From: an uncultured Eubacteriales bacterium
GTDB taxonomy: Bacteria > Bacillota > Clostridia > Oscillospirales > Oscillospiraceae
Assembly (NCBI GenBank): GCA_900549645.1
Contig: URPD01000012.1
Coordinates: 1-37,233, forward strand
Reading direction: 5' to 3'
DNA length: 37,233 nt
The notes beneath the pieces were generated by a model. That model was not told where the DNA came from and made no database searches. It worked only from the letters and a program-made list of their open reading frames with translations. A program made the translations under genes and the position numbers. Shown here one piece after another: positions 7,048-15,155 of this stretch (positions within the stretch are counted from its first letter, which is position 1; every line of letters begins with the position of its first letter).

Positions 7048-8103
7048 GTGGACAGATTATTTATGAAGGGCGCCGAGGCACTGGCCGAGGCAGCTATTCG
7101 AGCAGGCGCGCGATTCTTCGCAGGCTACCCCATAACTCCGCAGAATGAGCTGCCGGAGTACATGTCCAAGATGCTGCCCAAGCATGGTGGAACATTCGTA
7201 CAGGCCGAGAGCGAGGTCGCGGCGATAAACATGGTTTACGGCGCGGGCGCTACCGGCGCATATGCGATAACATCTTCTTCGAGCCCCGGCATCAGCCTTA
7301 AGTCCGAGGGTATATCCAACCTTGCCGCGGCGCATGTCCCGGCGGTTATTATTAACGTCATGCGCTCCGGCCCCGGCATGGGAACCATACAGCCGGCACA
7401 GACCGACTATTTCCAAGCATCCAAAGCTTCCGGTCACGGCGGTTTCAGAACGATAACTCTCGTTCCAGGCACGCTTCAAGAGGCTGTCGACCTGACTTAC
7501 AAGGCATTTGAGCTTTCTCAGCGTGACCGCAATCCCGTTATCGTCGCGCCCGACGGCTTTATCGCGGCAATAATGGAGCCGGTCAATCTGCCGGAGTTCA
7601 GAGAGCCTGCCGCAACGCCAGAGTGGGCGGTCGTCGGCTGCGGCAGCAGAGAGAGAAACCTGCTGCTCAACGGCGGACTCAATGAAGAACACCAGCTCAG
7701 CCAGAACAGAAAGGCTGAGGAGATGTACAAGCGCTGGGAGCGCGAGGACGTCATGGTCGAGGAATACCTGCTTGACGACGCGGAGTATGTTATCGCCGCC
7801 ATCGGCACTTCGGCAAGAATTTGCCGCACGGTCATCAATGAGCTTCGCGAAGAGGGAATAAAGGTCGGCATGATCCGCCCGATAACCATCAGCCCCTTCC
7901 CGTACAGTTCTTTTGAGAAGCTCGGCAATCAGGTCAAGTACGTTATCGACGTCGAGATGTCCGTGCCTGCACAGATGATACTTGACGTCAAGGTCGGCGT
8001 TCAGGGACGTATCCCCATCGAAGAAGTCACTACCGCCGGCGGGTTCATTCTTAAGGGAAGCGACGTTGCGAAGAAAATTCGTGAACTCGCGGAAAGGAGC
8101 TGA
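7048..8103 (+). CDS. vorB: 2-oxoacid:ferredoxin oxidoreductase, alpha subunit (VorB/KorA type)
   Basis: A 351-residue alpha subunit of a coenzyme A-acylating 2-oxoacid:ferredoxin oxidoreductase, which decarboxylates a 2-oxoacid to acyl-CoA, CO2 and reduced ferredoxin. It shows GAEALAEAAIRAGARFFAGY, GYPITPQNELPEYM, a conserved Glu in QAESEVAAINMV, and TSSSSPGISLKSEGI, all typical of the pyrimidine-binding domain; the C-terminal half is the transketolase-C-like domain. The start is GTG 7048, with AAGGA about nine bases upstream. The closest common names are 3-methyl-2-oxobutanoate and 2-oxoglutarate oxidoreductases. Substrate choice (branched-chain, aromatic, 2-oxoglutarate or other) cannot be read from sequence. 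Confidence 0.85.
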   Translation: MDRLFMKGAEALAEAAIRAGARFFAGYPITPQNELPEYMSKMLPKHGGTFVQAESEVAAINMVYGAGATGAYAITSSSSPGISLKSEGISNLAAAHVPAVIINVMRSGPGMGTIQPAQTDYFQASKASGHGGFRTITLVPGTLQEAVDLTYKAFELSQRDRNPVIVAPDGFIAAIMEPVNLPEFREPAATPEWAVVGCGSRERNLLLNGGLNEEHQLSQNRKAEEMYKRWEREDVMVEEYLLDDAEYVIAAIGTSARICRTVINELREEGIKVGMIRPITISPFPYSSFEKLGNQVKYVIDVEMSVPAQMILDVKVGVQGRIPIEEVTTAGGFILKGSDVAKKIRELAERS

Positions 8104-8105
8104 AA

Positions 8106-8840
8106 ATGGAGAAAATATACGGCAAGCCCCAGAGCATCAATGACACTCCGTTCGGCTACTGCCCCGGCTGCATGCATTCGACTATAAGCAAAATAGTTGC
8201 ACAGGTCATCGACGAGATGGGACTGCGCGAGAAGGCTGTGTGCGTCCTGCCCGTCGGCTGCGGAACGCTCGGCTGCTTCACATGGAATATGGACATGGTC
8301 TGCTCTGCGCACGGCCGCGCCCCTGCGGTTGCCACCGGCGTCAAGAGATGCAGTCCCGACAGCTTTGTGTTCACCTATCAGGGCGACGGTGACCTTGCGT
8401 CCATCGGCCTGTCCGAGATAGTCTGCGCTGCAAACCGCGGCGAAAATTTCAGCACAATATTTGTAAACAACAGCATCTATGGCATGACTGGCGGTCAGAT
8501 GGCGCCTACAACGCTTGTCGGCATGAAGGCGACTACCTGCCCCAATGGCCGTAACCCCGAAACCGAGGGCTACCCTATGCATATGGCAGAGATGATAGCA
8601 CAGCTCAAACGTCCAGCATTTTCCGGCCGCTTCGCGGTAGACACCCCGGCAAACATTATGAAGACCAAGAACGCGATAAAAAAGGCGTTCCAGAACCAGC
8701 TTGACGGCAAAGGCTTCTCCATGGTAGAAATCCTTTCCAACTGCCCGACCAACTGGGGTCTTTCTCCGCTCAAGACACTTGATTTTATCCACGAGCAGAC
8801 CATGGGAGAATTCCCCCTTGGCGTTTTCAAGGATATCTGA
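8106..8840 (+). CDS. vorA: 2-oxoacid:ferredoxin oxidoreductase, beta (thiamine diphosphate) subunit
   Basis: A 244-residue thiamine diphosphate-binding subunit. YCPGCMHST near residue 20 and the GDGDLASIG motif with downstream NNSIYGMTGGQMAPTT form the metal/diphosphate-binding signature of this family. It starts two bases after the alpha subunit stop, with AAAGGAG overlapping that stop, so translation is probably coupled. With the alpha subunit it forms the catalytic dimer that decarboxylates the 2-oxoacid. Confidence 0.9.
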   Translation: MEKIYGKPQSINDTPFGYCPGCMHSTISKIVAQVIDEMGLREKAVCVLPVGCGTLGCFTWNMDMVCSAHGRAPAVATGVKRCSPDSFVFTYQGDGDLASIGLSEIVCAANRGENFSTIFVNNSIYGMTGGQMAPTTLVGMKATTCPNGRNPETEGYPMHMAEMIAQLKRPAFSGRFAVDTPANIMKTKNAIKKAFQNQLDGKGFSMVEILSNCPTNWGLSPLKTLDFIHEQTMGEFPLGVFKDI

Positions 8841-8853
8841 GGAGGGAATATAC

Positions 8854-9399
8854 ATGACAACAAATCTGCTTATCGCCGGCTTCGGCGGTCAGGGCGTTAT
8901 GACCATCGGCAAGATGATAGGTGAGTGCGCCTTTGTACAAAATCTGAACGTCACGTTCCTCCCATCCTACGGTCCCGAACAGCGCGGCGGCACCGCAAAC
9001 TGTACCGTCGTTCTTTCGGACGAGCCTGTCGGTTCCCCAGCGGCGGAGTCACTGGACGTACTCTGCGTACTCAACCAGCCCTCGCTGGATAAGTTTCTTC
9101 CCATGCTCAAGCCGAACGGAACTCTTATGGTTAATTCCGACATGGTCGATGTTTCCGGCATAACCCGCACGGATATCCGTCTTATCGAGATACCGGCGGA
9201 CTCCATGGCGCTTGAGATAGGCTCCACTAAAACCGCAAACGTCATAATATTTGCGGTGTATATGGCAGTCGCAAAGATCGTTCCGATCGACCGCGCAAAG
9301 GAGATAGCCCTCGCAAAGCTTGCAAAGAAGCCTCAGTTTATGACGATGAACAACATCGCTTTTGACCGCGGTGTGGAGCTTGCAAAGGCCGATGTCTGA
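8854..9399 (+). CDS. 2-oxoacid:ferredoxin oxidoreductase, gamma subunit
   Basis: A 181-residue gamma subunit. The N-terminal IAGFGGQGVMTIGKM is the glycine-rich signature of the pyruvate/ketoisovalerate oxidoreductase gamma domain, which takes part in CoA binding; FLPSYGPEQRGGTANC follows as usual. ATG 8854 is the start because GGAGG stands nine bases before it; the frame is open upstream to 8779 but overlaps the beta subunit gene. It completes the delta-alpha-beta-gamma set. Confidence 0.9.
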   Translation: MTTNLLIAGFGGQGVMTIGKMIGECAFVQNLNVTFLPSYGPEQRGGTANCTVVLSDEPVGSPAAESLDVLCVLNQPSLDKFLPMLKPNGTLMVNSDMVDVSGITRTDIRLIEIPADSMALEIGSTKTANVIIFAVYMAVAKIVPIDRAKEIALAKLAKKPQFMTMNNIAFDRGVELAKADV

Positions 9400-9410
9400 C
9401 AGGTGACTGA

Positions 9411-10742
9411 ATGGACTATAAAGAACAGCTTAAACGCAAAACCATTTCTCAGGACGATGCTGTATGGCAGATCCCTGACAACGCATATCTCTTTACTTAC
9501 GGCTTCGGCGAGCCGGTCGGGCTTCTGTCCCGCCTGACGCAGCTGAAAGGCAAGAGAAGAAATATCACTTATATCGACTCCCTCAACGCAAAGCCCTATG
9601 AATTTCTATCCGATCCAGAAATGCGCGGCGTGGTCGACGCGGAAAGCATATTTTTTGGCCACTTCTGCCGTGAATTTCAGAAGTCGGGCAGTATAAGCTT
9701 TATCCCGAACCACCTTGGCCGCGGTTTCAGGGATAAACTCTGGGAGATAAAGCATTATCATGCCGACCGACCCATCGTTTACGCGATACAGGTGTCTCCC
9801 ATGGATCAGCACGGCTATTTCACCACCGGTACCGTCGGTATGTCGAACCGTATGATGGTCGAAAATGCGGATATAGTTATCGTTGAGATAGACGAGAATA
9901 TGCCGCGCACCTTCGGCAATACCTATATCCATGTCAGCGAGGTCGACTTTGCATATCAGGGACCGAACGAAATGTTCTACATGCCTGAGCGTCCGCAGAG
10001 CGAGGAGGATCTGACGATAGGCCGCTATATTGCGGAGCTTATCGAGGACGAGTCCACGCTCCAGCTTGGCATCGGCGGCATACCGAACGCCGTTGCCGCG
10101 GCTCTTAAAGACAAGCGTGAGCTTGGCGTACACACCGAGATGCTCTCCGACAGTCTTATTGATCTCTATAAGGCAGGAGTCGTCACGAATCGCGCAAAGA
10201 CGCTGCACCGCGATAAGATGGTCACAGCGTTCTCCTACGGCTCCAAGGCGGCGTATGATTTCCTCAACGAGAATCCGAATGTCCTGCACCTTGAGGTCGG
10301 CTATACGAATGACCCTGCCGTGATACGTCAGAACCGTAAGATGGTTTCCGTCAATACAACGCTGCAGGTGGACCTGATGGGACAGTGTGCTTCCGAGGCA
10401 ATAGGCACCCTTCAGATAAGCGGTACCGGCGGTCAGACCGAAACGGCAAGCGGCGCACGCCAGAGCGAGGGCGGTAAGTCAATAATCGCGCTCCATTCCA
10501 CCGCAAATGTCAGAACCGCCGACGGCGATCGGGAGCGTATCTCCACGATACTTCCCGTACAGCCCGCGGGTACGGTCATAAGCCTTATGCGCTCGGACGT
10601 CGACTTTGTCGTCACCGAGTACGGCGTCGCATCTCTGCGCGGAGCGTCCCTGCGCGCCAGAGCCGAGGCTCTCATAAATATTGCGCACCCGGACTACCGC
10701 GAGGATCTGCGGCGAGACGCGCGCAAGTATCATCTGATCTGA
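9411..10742 (+). CDS. CoA-transferase, 4-hydroxybutyrate/acetate (Cat2/AbfT) type
   Basis: A 443-residue family I-type CoA-transferase that moves CoA between an acyl-CoA and a free acid, usually acetate or a short-chain acid. It shows QVSPMDQHGYF, QLGIGGIPNAVAAAL, LGVHTEMLSD with the probable catalytic glutamate E243, and FVVTEYGVASLRG near the C-terminus. Length fits the 4-hydroxybutyrate CoA-transferase subgroup (430-450). It starts 11 bases after the gamma subunit, so it may accept the acyl-CoA made by the oxidoreductase and allow energy conservation as acetyl-CoA, or activate the incoming acid. The true acyl substrate is not visible. Confidence 0.82.
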   Translation: MDYKEQLKRKTISQDDAVWQIPDNAYLFTYGFGEPVGLLSRLTQLKGKRRNITYIDSLNAKPYEFLSDPEMRGVVDAESIFFGHFCREFQKSGSISFIPNHLGRGFRDKLWEIKHYHADRPIVYAIQVSPMDQHGYFTTGTVGMSNRMMVENADIVIVEIDENMPRTFGNTYIHVSEVDFAYQGPNEMFYMPERPQSEEDLTIGRYIAELIEDESTLQLGIGGIPNAVAAALKDKRELGVHTEMLSDSLIDLYKAGVVTNRAKTLHRDKMVTAFSYGSKAAYDFLNENPNVLHLEVGYTNDPAVIRQNRKMVSVNTTLQVDLMGQCASEAIGTLQISGTGGQTETASGARQSEGGKSIIALHSTANVRTADGDRERISTILPVQPAGTVISLMRSDVDFVVTEYGVASLRGASLRARAEALINIAHPDYREDLRRDARKYHLI

Positions 10743-10755
10743 TGCCGGAGAGTGC

Positions 10756-11337
10756 ATGATGAAGATAGGTCTGTTCTGCGGCTGCTTCGACCCTATTCAT
10801 AAGGGGCATATCAAAGCCGCCCTTATAATGAAAGAAGCCGCCGGGCTTGACCTTGTGTACCTTGTCCCGGCAAGCGGAAAGTACAGTAAGTACGGCGCGG
10901 ACATCACCGGCGGTGAACATCGTCTGCAAATGTGCCGTATCGCCGCTGCCGGGCATGAGGGGCTTGAAGTATGCCCCTTTGAGGTCGAATCACCGGAGCT
11001 GCCGTATACGATAGATACCGTGAGGTATATCGCTGCCGTCCATCAAGGCGCGCGTATATATCTGTGCATGGGAGAGGATACGGCGCAATGGACGCCCGGC
11101 TGGGCATGCTTCCGGGAACTGCGCGACAGCGCGGGCTTTGTCGTGATAAGCAGAGCCGGTGCGGCTGGCTGTGAGATGCTCGAACGCAGCGAAGCCGAGC
11201 TTATCCGCGTTGCGGCGGAGCCGGACGGCATATCTTCAACAGGCATAAGGCGTGCTCTTGCCCGCGGTGTTCACGACATACCGGGGCTTGACGCTGAGAT
11301 ACTGCGCTATATAACCGATAATGGCTTATATAAATAA
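10756..11337 (+). CDS. nadD: NadD-type nicotinate mononucleotide adenylyltransferase inside the lar-type operon
   Basis: A 193-residue nucleotidyltransferase. GLFCGCFDPIHKGH (residues 5-18) holds the (H/T)xGH adenylyl-transfer motif and ISSTGIRRAL near the C-terminus is the second phosphate-binding motif. NadD joins nicotinate mononucleotide and ATP to give nicotinic acid adenine dinucleotide (NaAD). NaAD is the known substrate of LarB, whose gene is downstream in the same operon, so I infer a dedicated supply enzyme for the nickel-pincer cofactor rather than the housekeeping NAD enzyme. The closest neighbour in the operon is the CoA-transferase, 13 bases upstream. ATG 10756 or 10759 may be used. 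A phosphopantetheine adenylyltransferase is less likely because of the ISSTxIR motif. Confidence 0.82.
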   Translation: MMKIGLFCGCFDPIHKGHIKAALIMKEAAGLDLVYLVPASGKYSKYGADITGGEHRLQMCRIAAAGHEGLEVCPFEVESPELPYTIDTVRYIAAVHQGARIYLCMGEDTAQWTPGWACFRELRDSAGFVVISRAGAAGCEMLERSEAELIRVAAEPDGISSTGIRRALARGVHDIPGLDAEILRYITDNGLYK

Positions 11338-11361
11338 AAATTCAGAAAGGAGAATCAGTTT

Positions 11362-11751
11362 ATGAAGCTGATGCACACCAAGACCCCTGATTTTATCCAG
11401 AAGATGCACAACGCCGCTGCAAAGGGCGGCCCGACGAGGACTCTTCTCATGCGCGGCATGGAAACCGTCCGCGGCGGCAAGTGGGCGTCTGTCAAGACCG
11501 GTCAGATAGAAGAGCTTACCGGCCGCGTCGCACAGGAGGAGGGCGTCGACTCGCTGGAGATGGTCATTCTCAACGAGAACCCTGAGGTTATGAAGATAGT
11601 CCTGCTCAAGGCGCGTGACAAGGACGGCAAGGTCATCAAGATCGTCCGTTTCCCCGGCGTCTGCGTGTTCGAGCCGCTGGAAGAAGCCGAGTACGAGGGC
11701 TGCAAGAACATCATCACCCATACAACCTACACCCTTCCCACGGAAGAATGA
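11362..11751 (+). CDS. Unrecognised 129-residue protein of the lar-type operon
   Basis: I do not recognise the family. The protein is soluble, basic in the N-terminal half and acidic at the C-terminus, with no signal peptide or membrane segment. Recognisable stretches are GGPTRTLLMRGMETVRGGKW near residues 22-41 and FPGVCVFEPLEEAEYEGCKN near residues 97-116, which holds its only two cysteines. It has a strong ribosome binding site (AAAGGAG) before ATG 11362 and lies 18 bases before the 339-residue protein, so the two are probably made together and may form a complex. Its codon use matches the neighbours. Confidence 0.75.
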   Translation: MKLMHTKTPDFIQKMHNAAAKGGPTRTLLMRGMETVRGGKWASVKTGQIEELTGRVAQEEGVDSLEMVILNENPEVMKIVLLKARDKDGKVIKIVRFPGVCVFEPLEEAEYEGCKNIITHTTYTLPTEE

Positions 11752-11769
11752 TAAGAGGAGGAACATACA

Positions 11770-12789
11770 ATGGGAAAAATTAAAGCAAGAGTTATCCCCG
11801 AGGGCAACATCGGTGGTCTGTACAATCCCCTTACCCTCGTTCTTCTGGACGCCGACGACGTTAAGGCAGCCGGCCTTGATTACGGTCAGGCCATGAAGGT
11901 CGCCGCATCTTACACCGACGGCCCCTGCGGAATCGACATCTACGACAGAAACACCATCACCACCACCTCCGACGGACTGCTTGTCGAGTGCGGCATGGTC
12001 GCCATCGGTGCGTCCGATCAGGGACTTGTAAACGCCAAGTACGGGTGGTATCCAATGTATGAGGAGCCGTACTCCGAGGAGCTTATAAAGGAAGAGCCGA
12101 ACCTCAAGGCATGGCATGTACTCTATCCGAATCACCGCCTTGTCAAGGGGCCGGATCCCAAATTCAAGAAGCTGCCCGTGCATAACGCGGTTATGACCGG
12201 CCGTGCCTGCAACAACAACTCCGGCTCCGAGATAATGAACCTCATCACCATGCGCGAAATGCTCTTCCCGTTCCTCGGTCTGCGTTCCCTGTTCGAGGGC
12301 AAGGAAGTCCGCATCGGCCATGCAGGCCCTGCGTTCTCCGTTTCCATCGGCATGATGTTCCCCGAACACTACGGCCGTATTTCCTACTTCCCGACCTGCG
12401 AAGCCGGCAACACCCTGCATAACTCCGGCGCCTTAGCACAGACCCTGAAGAAGGATCTGCCCTGCGTCACCTGCCCCAAGAAGGTATTTGCGCAGTACGT
12501 CATCAATCACCTCAATGCCGGTCTTGTTCCCGCCCGTGACTGTGCCTGCGCGCCGTCCATTCTCGCCATTGCCTGCAGCCTTGGCAAGGAGATAGCGTGG
12601 GAGCGCATCACCGACAGAGCTTGGGCAGAGCTTGACTCCGTCGGCTTCACCCGCGAGTATCTCGACTCTCTTCCGAGAATAAGCGAGGAAGAGGTCATTG
12701 CGCGTGCTGATGAGCTTATTCCCGGCATGGACGATGCCGTCACTGTCAAGGCCGAGGACATCGTGCTTGACGTAGTCATTGACTTCTGA
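11770..12789 (+). CDS. Unrecognised 339-residue cysteine-rich cytoplasmic protein of the lar-type operon
   Basis: I do not recognise the family. The protein has no membrane helices or signal peptide. It carries many cysteines in short contexts that look functional: GPCGID, VECGM, RACNNNSGS, PTCEAGN, LPCVTCPKK, RDCACAPS and IACSLG. RIGHAGPAFSVSIGMMFPEH is a glycine/histidine-rich segment in the middle. These could be metal or Fe-S ligands or redox thiols. It begins with a strong AGAGGAGG site at ATG 11770. Its size and position make it a candidate for the missing catalytic step (for example oxidation or dehydration of the hydroxy acid), but this is only inference. A hairpin at 12803-12830 separates it from the next unit. 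Confidence 0.78.
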   Translation: MGKIKARVIPEGNIGGLYNPLTLVLLDADDVKAAGLDYGQAMKVAASYTDGPCGIDIYDRNTITTTSDGLLVECGMVAIGASDQGLVNAKYGWYPMYEEPYSEELIKEEPNLKAWHVLYPNHRLVKGPDPKFKKLPVHNAVMTGRACNNNSGSEIMNLITMREMLFPFLGLRSLFEGKEVRIGHAGPAFSVSIGMMFPEHYGRISYFPTCEAGNTLHNSGALAQTLKKDLPCVTCPKKVFAQYVINHLNAGLVPARDCACAPSILAIACSLGKEIAWERITDRAWAELDSVGFTREYLDSLPRISEEEVIARADELIPGMDDAVTVKAEDIVLDVVIDF

Positions 12790-12802
12790 TTATAATAAAT
12801 AT

Positions 12803-12830
12803 GCCAATGGGGTTATCATACCCCATTGGC
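12803..12830 (+). other. Intercistronic stem-loop inside the lar-type operon
   Basis: A perfect 11-bp stem (12803-12813 with 12820-12830), GCCAATGGGGT and its complement, has a TATCAT loop. It is followed by TATTCGAG rather than a U-run. It resembles in build the hairpin at 4707-4736. Both stand between operon blocks and may set differential mRNA levels or act as weak terminators. Confidence 0.55.
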
Positions 12831-12857
12831 TATTCGAGAATTTAAGGAGAATACACA

Positions 12858-13220
12858 ATGGAAAACTCCGACAGGATAATTGCTTTTGCCGATAAGACCG
12901 TTTTCAGTATCAAGGGGCTTGAGGTAAAGGGACTGAATACCGAGCAGATAGAAGACGCATTAATGAAAAAGCTCGGCACCATCGTGCGCGTTATAGGCGT
13001 TACGAGCGACCGTATAGAGATGGACGTTTACGGCATCGAGCCGGAGCAGATACTGCGCGACGAGAACGACGTCATCAAGGCTGTCGCCTGTGCCGAGGGC
13101 ATCACGCTCACCGACCTTGCTAAGGTCGAAAAGGCGGAAAAAATCGTTGAAGTTGATTATAATAACATCGTCACTGCCACCGCACCCTACTGTGCGCGTG
13201 AGAGATGGAGCGGAAAATGA
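12858..13220 (+). CDS. Unrecognised 120-residue protein of the lar-type operon
   Basis: I do not recognise the family. It is a small soluble alpha/beta protein with alternating hydrophobic strands (IIAFADKTVFSIKG, TIVRVIGVTSDRIEMDVYGI) and acidic helices. Two cysteines are present (VACAEG and the C-terminal APYCARERW). It has an AAGGAG site before ATG 12858. Its stop overlaps the start of the next gene (ATGA at 13217-13220), so it is translationally coupled to the molybdopterin-binding-like protein and probably works with it. Confidence 0.75.
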   Translation: MENSDRIIAFADKTVFSIKGLEVKGLNTEQIEDALMKKLGTIVRVIGVTSDRIEMDVYGIEPEQILRDENDVIKAVACAEGITLTDLAKVEKAEKIVEVDYNNIVTATAPYCARERWSGK

Positions 13221-13750
13221 TATCGAAAGCCTTCATAATCCCGACCGGAAACGAGATAAAGGACGGTACCGTCCTTGACCTTGACTGCCCGCGCATCATG
13301 GAGCAGCTCGTGCGGCTGAACCCCGAGATGGTCGTCACAAGGCTTGCCCCGGTGGTCGATGTCGAGGCGAACATCGTTGAAACCATGCAGCGCTGCCTTG
13401 ACGGGCGCGCGGAGCTTATAGTTCTTGTCGGCGGCTCCGGCGGCGGACATCGCTTCTCTTCCACTCTGGGCAAGGATTACACTCATTCCGCTATGGAGCT
13501 GTGGCTCGACAGCAAGACTGCCCACGAGATCTACGGCAAAAACGGCCACATGTGGAGCAAGCTCGTATGCGGCACGAAAGGGGATTGCCTTGTCGTCAAT
13601 GTCCCCGGACCTCTTAGAGAAGCGGTCGCGGCCATAGGTGCGTTTGCCGCTGTTGTCAGGGAATCGCGCGACATAGAGCGCATTAACGACGCAATGGCAG
13701 ATGCTGTCTATGCGCAGTACCCGCAGGACAAGGTACAGAGAGATGCATGA
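13217..13750 (+). CDS. MoaB/MogA-like (molybdopterin-binding fold) protein
   Basis: A 177-residue protein resembling the MoaB/MogA/MoeA-type molybdopterin-binding domain. It shows an N-terminal PTGNEIKDGTVLD (like the TGDEI...G...D motif), VLVGGSGGGHRFS at the place of the conserved TGGTG loop, and a C-terminal CLVVNVPGPLREAV like the NLPGSP-x-A-V motif. In classical proteins this fold binds or adenylylates molybdopterin. No other molybdenum-cofactor gene is in the window. Because the nickel-pincer precursor is also a sulfur-bearing nucleotide, I infer that this homologue may bind a pincer intermediate or adenylylated substrate. The start ATG 13217 has GGAG six bases upstream. The key aspartate of the family's TGGTGxxxxD loop is not clearly kept, so catalysis may differ. 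Confidence 0.6.
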   Translation: MISKAFIIPTGNEIKDGTVLDLDCPRIMEQLVRLNPEMVVTRLAPVVDVEANIVETMQRCLDGRAELIVLVGGSGGGHRFSSTLGKDYTHSAMELWLDSKTAHEIYGKNGHMWSKLVCGTKGDCLVVNVPGPLREAVAAIGAFAAVVRESRDIERINDAMADAVYAQYPQDKVQRDA

Positions 13751-14327
13751 TCACGAGGTTTTCGGCGCGCGGCTAGTGACTGCCGATGGCAGCAGGATCG
13801 CCGTCGCGGGGCTTTGCCGCGCCGAGCTTCTTGCCGAGTGCGAGAAGAAAATTCCGGGACTCTGTACACTTGAATTCAATACGGCGGATCCCACTGAAAT
13901 TGACATTATTCTTGCCGACCGGCTCACGGAGCTGTTCGGCGGCTTGGCTGTCGCCGTCGGGGCGACGGTATATATCGAACGGATATCAAATCAGGTGTTC
14001 CGCACCGGCGGCGTGCTTGGCCGCCCGGAAGCGGAGACCGAGGACGCGGAGTGCGAGCTAGAGCAGCTTGATGACAATGTGTGGATGTACACGGTTTCCG
14101 GCGGGCCGGGCTGGATAGGATTTTTTTCACAGGAAAAGGCGGAGCAGCTTGCGCACGTGACCTTCAACGAGTCGGTCGCGTACCCGGTCAAGGTAAACGA
14201 GGTGTACAGGCGGCTGATAAGCCTGTCGCCGGAGAGCTATATTTTCGTCAGCGACGGCACGGGCTATGACAGTCTCGGACTCTGCGCCGTAAAGCACGGC
14301 GATAAGGAACTGTGCTTTGCTGTTTGA
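13743..14327 (+). CDS. Unrecognised 194-residue protein of the lar-type operon
   Basis: I do not recognise the family. The start is ATG 13743, which overlaps the end of the preceding gene by eight bases and has AAGG seven bases upstream. The frame is open further upstream, but that would overlap more. It is an acidic cytoplasmic protein with no membrane segment. Visible stretches are VAVGATVYIERISNQVFRTG (centre), DAECELEQLDDNVWMYTVSG and SVAYPVKVNEVYRRL. Two cysteines lie in the first third and two near the C-terminal half (GLCRAE, LCTLE, LGLCAVK, ELCFAV). The tight overlap with the MoaB-like gene suggests joint function. Confidence 0.72.
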   Translation: MHDHEVFGARLVTADGSRIAVAGLCRAELLAECEKKIPGLCTLEFNTADPTEIDIILADRLTELFGGLAVAVGATVYIERISNQVFRTGGVLGRPEAETEDAECELEQLDDNVWMYTVSGGPGWIGFFSQEKAEQLAHVTFNESVAYPVKVNEVYRRLISLSPESYIFVSDGTGYDSLGLCAVKHGDKELCFAV

Positions 14328-14380
14328 AGCATATTTATTTCTCATCTCACGCCGGTATATCGGGCGGAAAGGAAAAAGCA

Positions 14381-15133
14381 ATGGATAAACATGAATTGAC
14401 AGAACTGCTGAACCACGTGGCAGACGGCAGCGTAAGCCCGGACGACGCGGCGCTCAAGCTTAAAATGCAGCCGTTTCAGGAAATAGGCGACTATGCGAAG
14501 GTCGATTTTCACCGCGGCATACGTCAGGGCGTACCTGAGGTCATATACGGCGCGGGCAAGGCAAAGGAGCATATCCTCGGCATTGCCAGAGCCATGGTCA
14601 ATAACGGTCAGGAAACTATACTCATAACCCGTCTTTCCGAGGAAGCGGCGGACTACGTCAAGGCCGAACTTCCGCTTGAGTATAACAGTATGGCGCATAT
14701 CGGCATAATCGGTAAGCTGCCGGAGCCGAGCGGAAAGGGACGTATCGTAGTCGCAACCGGCGGCACAAGCGATATTCCGGTTGCCGAGGAGGCTGCCATG
14801 ACCGCCGAAGCCCTCGGCAACAATGTACTGCGCCTGTATGATGTCGGCGTGTCAGGAATACACCGTCTACTGTCGAATATGGACACCGTTATGAGCGCGC
14901 GCGTGATCATCGCGGTCGCGGGCATGGAGGGCGCGCTGCCGTCCGTCATCGGCGGTCTTGCCGACTGCCCGGTCATTGCCGTGCCTACAAGCGTCGGTTA
15001 CGGCGCAAGCTTCGGCGGCGTTGCGGCGCTGCTGAGCATGCTCAATTCCTGCGCAAGCGGCATGTCAGTTGTAAATATTGATAACGGCTTCGGAGCAGGC
15101 TATCTTGCCAGTATGATAAACCATCTTGACTGA
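14381..15133 (+). CDS. larB: LarB, nickel-pincer cofactor biosynthesis carboxylase/hydrolase
   Basis: A 250-residue LarB. The known reaction is carboxylation of C5 of the pyridinium ring of nicotinic acid adenine dinucleotide with CO2 and release of AMP, giving pyridinium-3,5-biscarboxylic acid mononucleotide. The C-terminal half is the PurE-like (AIR carboxylase) domain: VVATGGTSDIPVAEEAAMTA, AGMEGALPSVIGGL and PTSVGYGASFGG. The last part, VVNIDNGFGAGYLA, is typical of LarB. Start ATG 14381 follows GGAAAGGA; an upstream open extension to 14312 has no good start. The gene order larB-larE-larC and the upstream NadD define a cofactor block at the end of the operon. Confidence 0.93.
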   Translation: MDKHELTELLNHVADGSVSPDDAALKLKMQPFQEIGDYAKVDFHRGIRQGVPEVIYGAGKAKEHILGIARAMVNNGQETILITRLSEEAADYVKAELPLEYNSMAHIGIIGKLPEPSGKGRIVVATGGTSDIPVAEEAAMTAEALGNNVLRLYDVGVSGIHRLLSNMDTVMSARVIIAVAGMEGALPSVIGGLADCPVIAVPTSVGYGASFGGVAALLSMLNSCASGMSVVNIDNGFGAGYLASMINHLD

Positions 15134-15155
15134 ATTATAATTACGTATAAGTACT

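Noticed and set aside
11770..12789. Possible selenoprotein or proline-reductase-like component
   Set aside because: The cysteine-rich protein and operon context suggested it, but there is no in-frame TGA and no reductase motif I can recognise.
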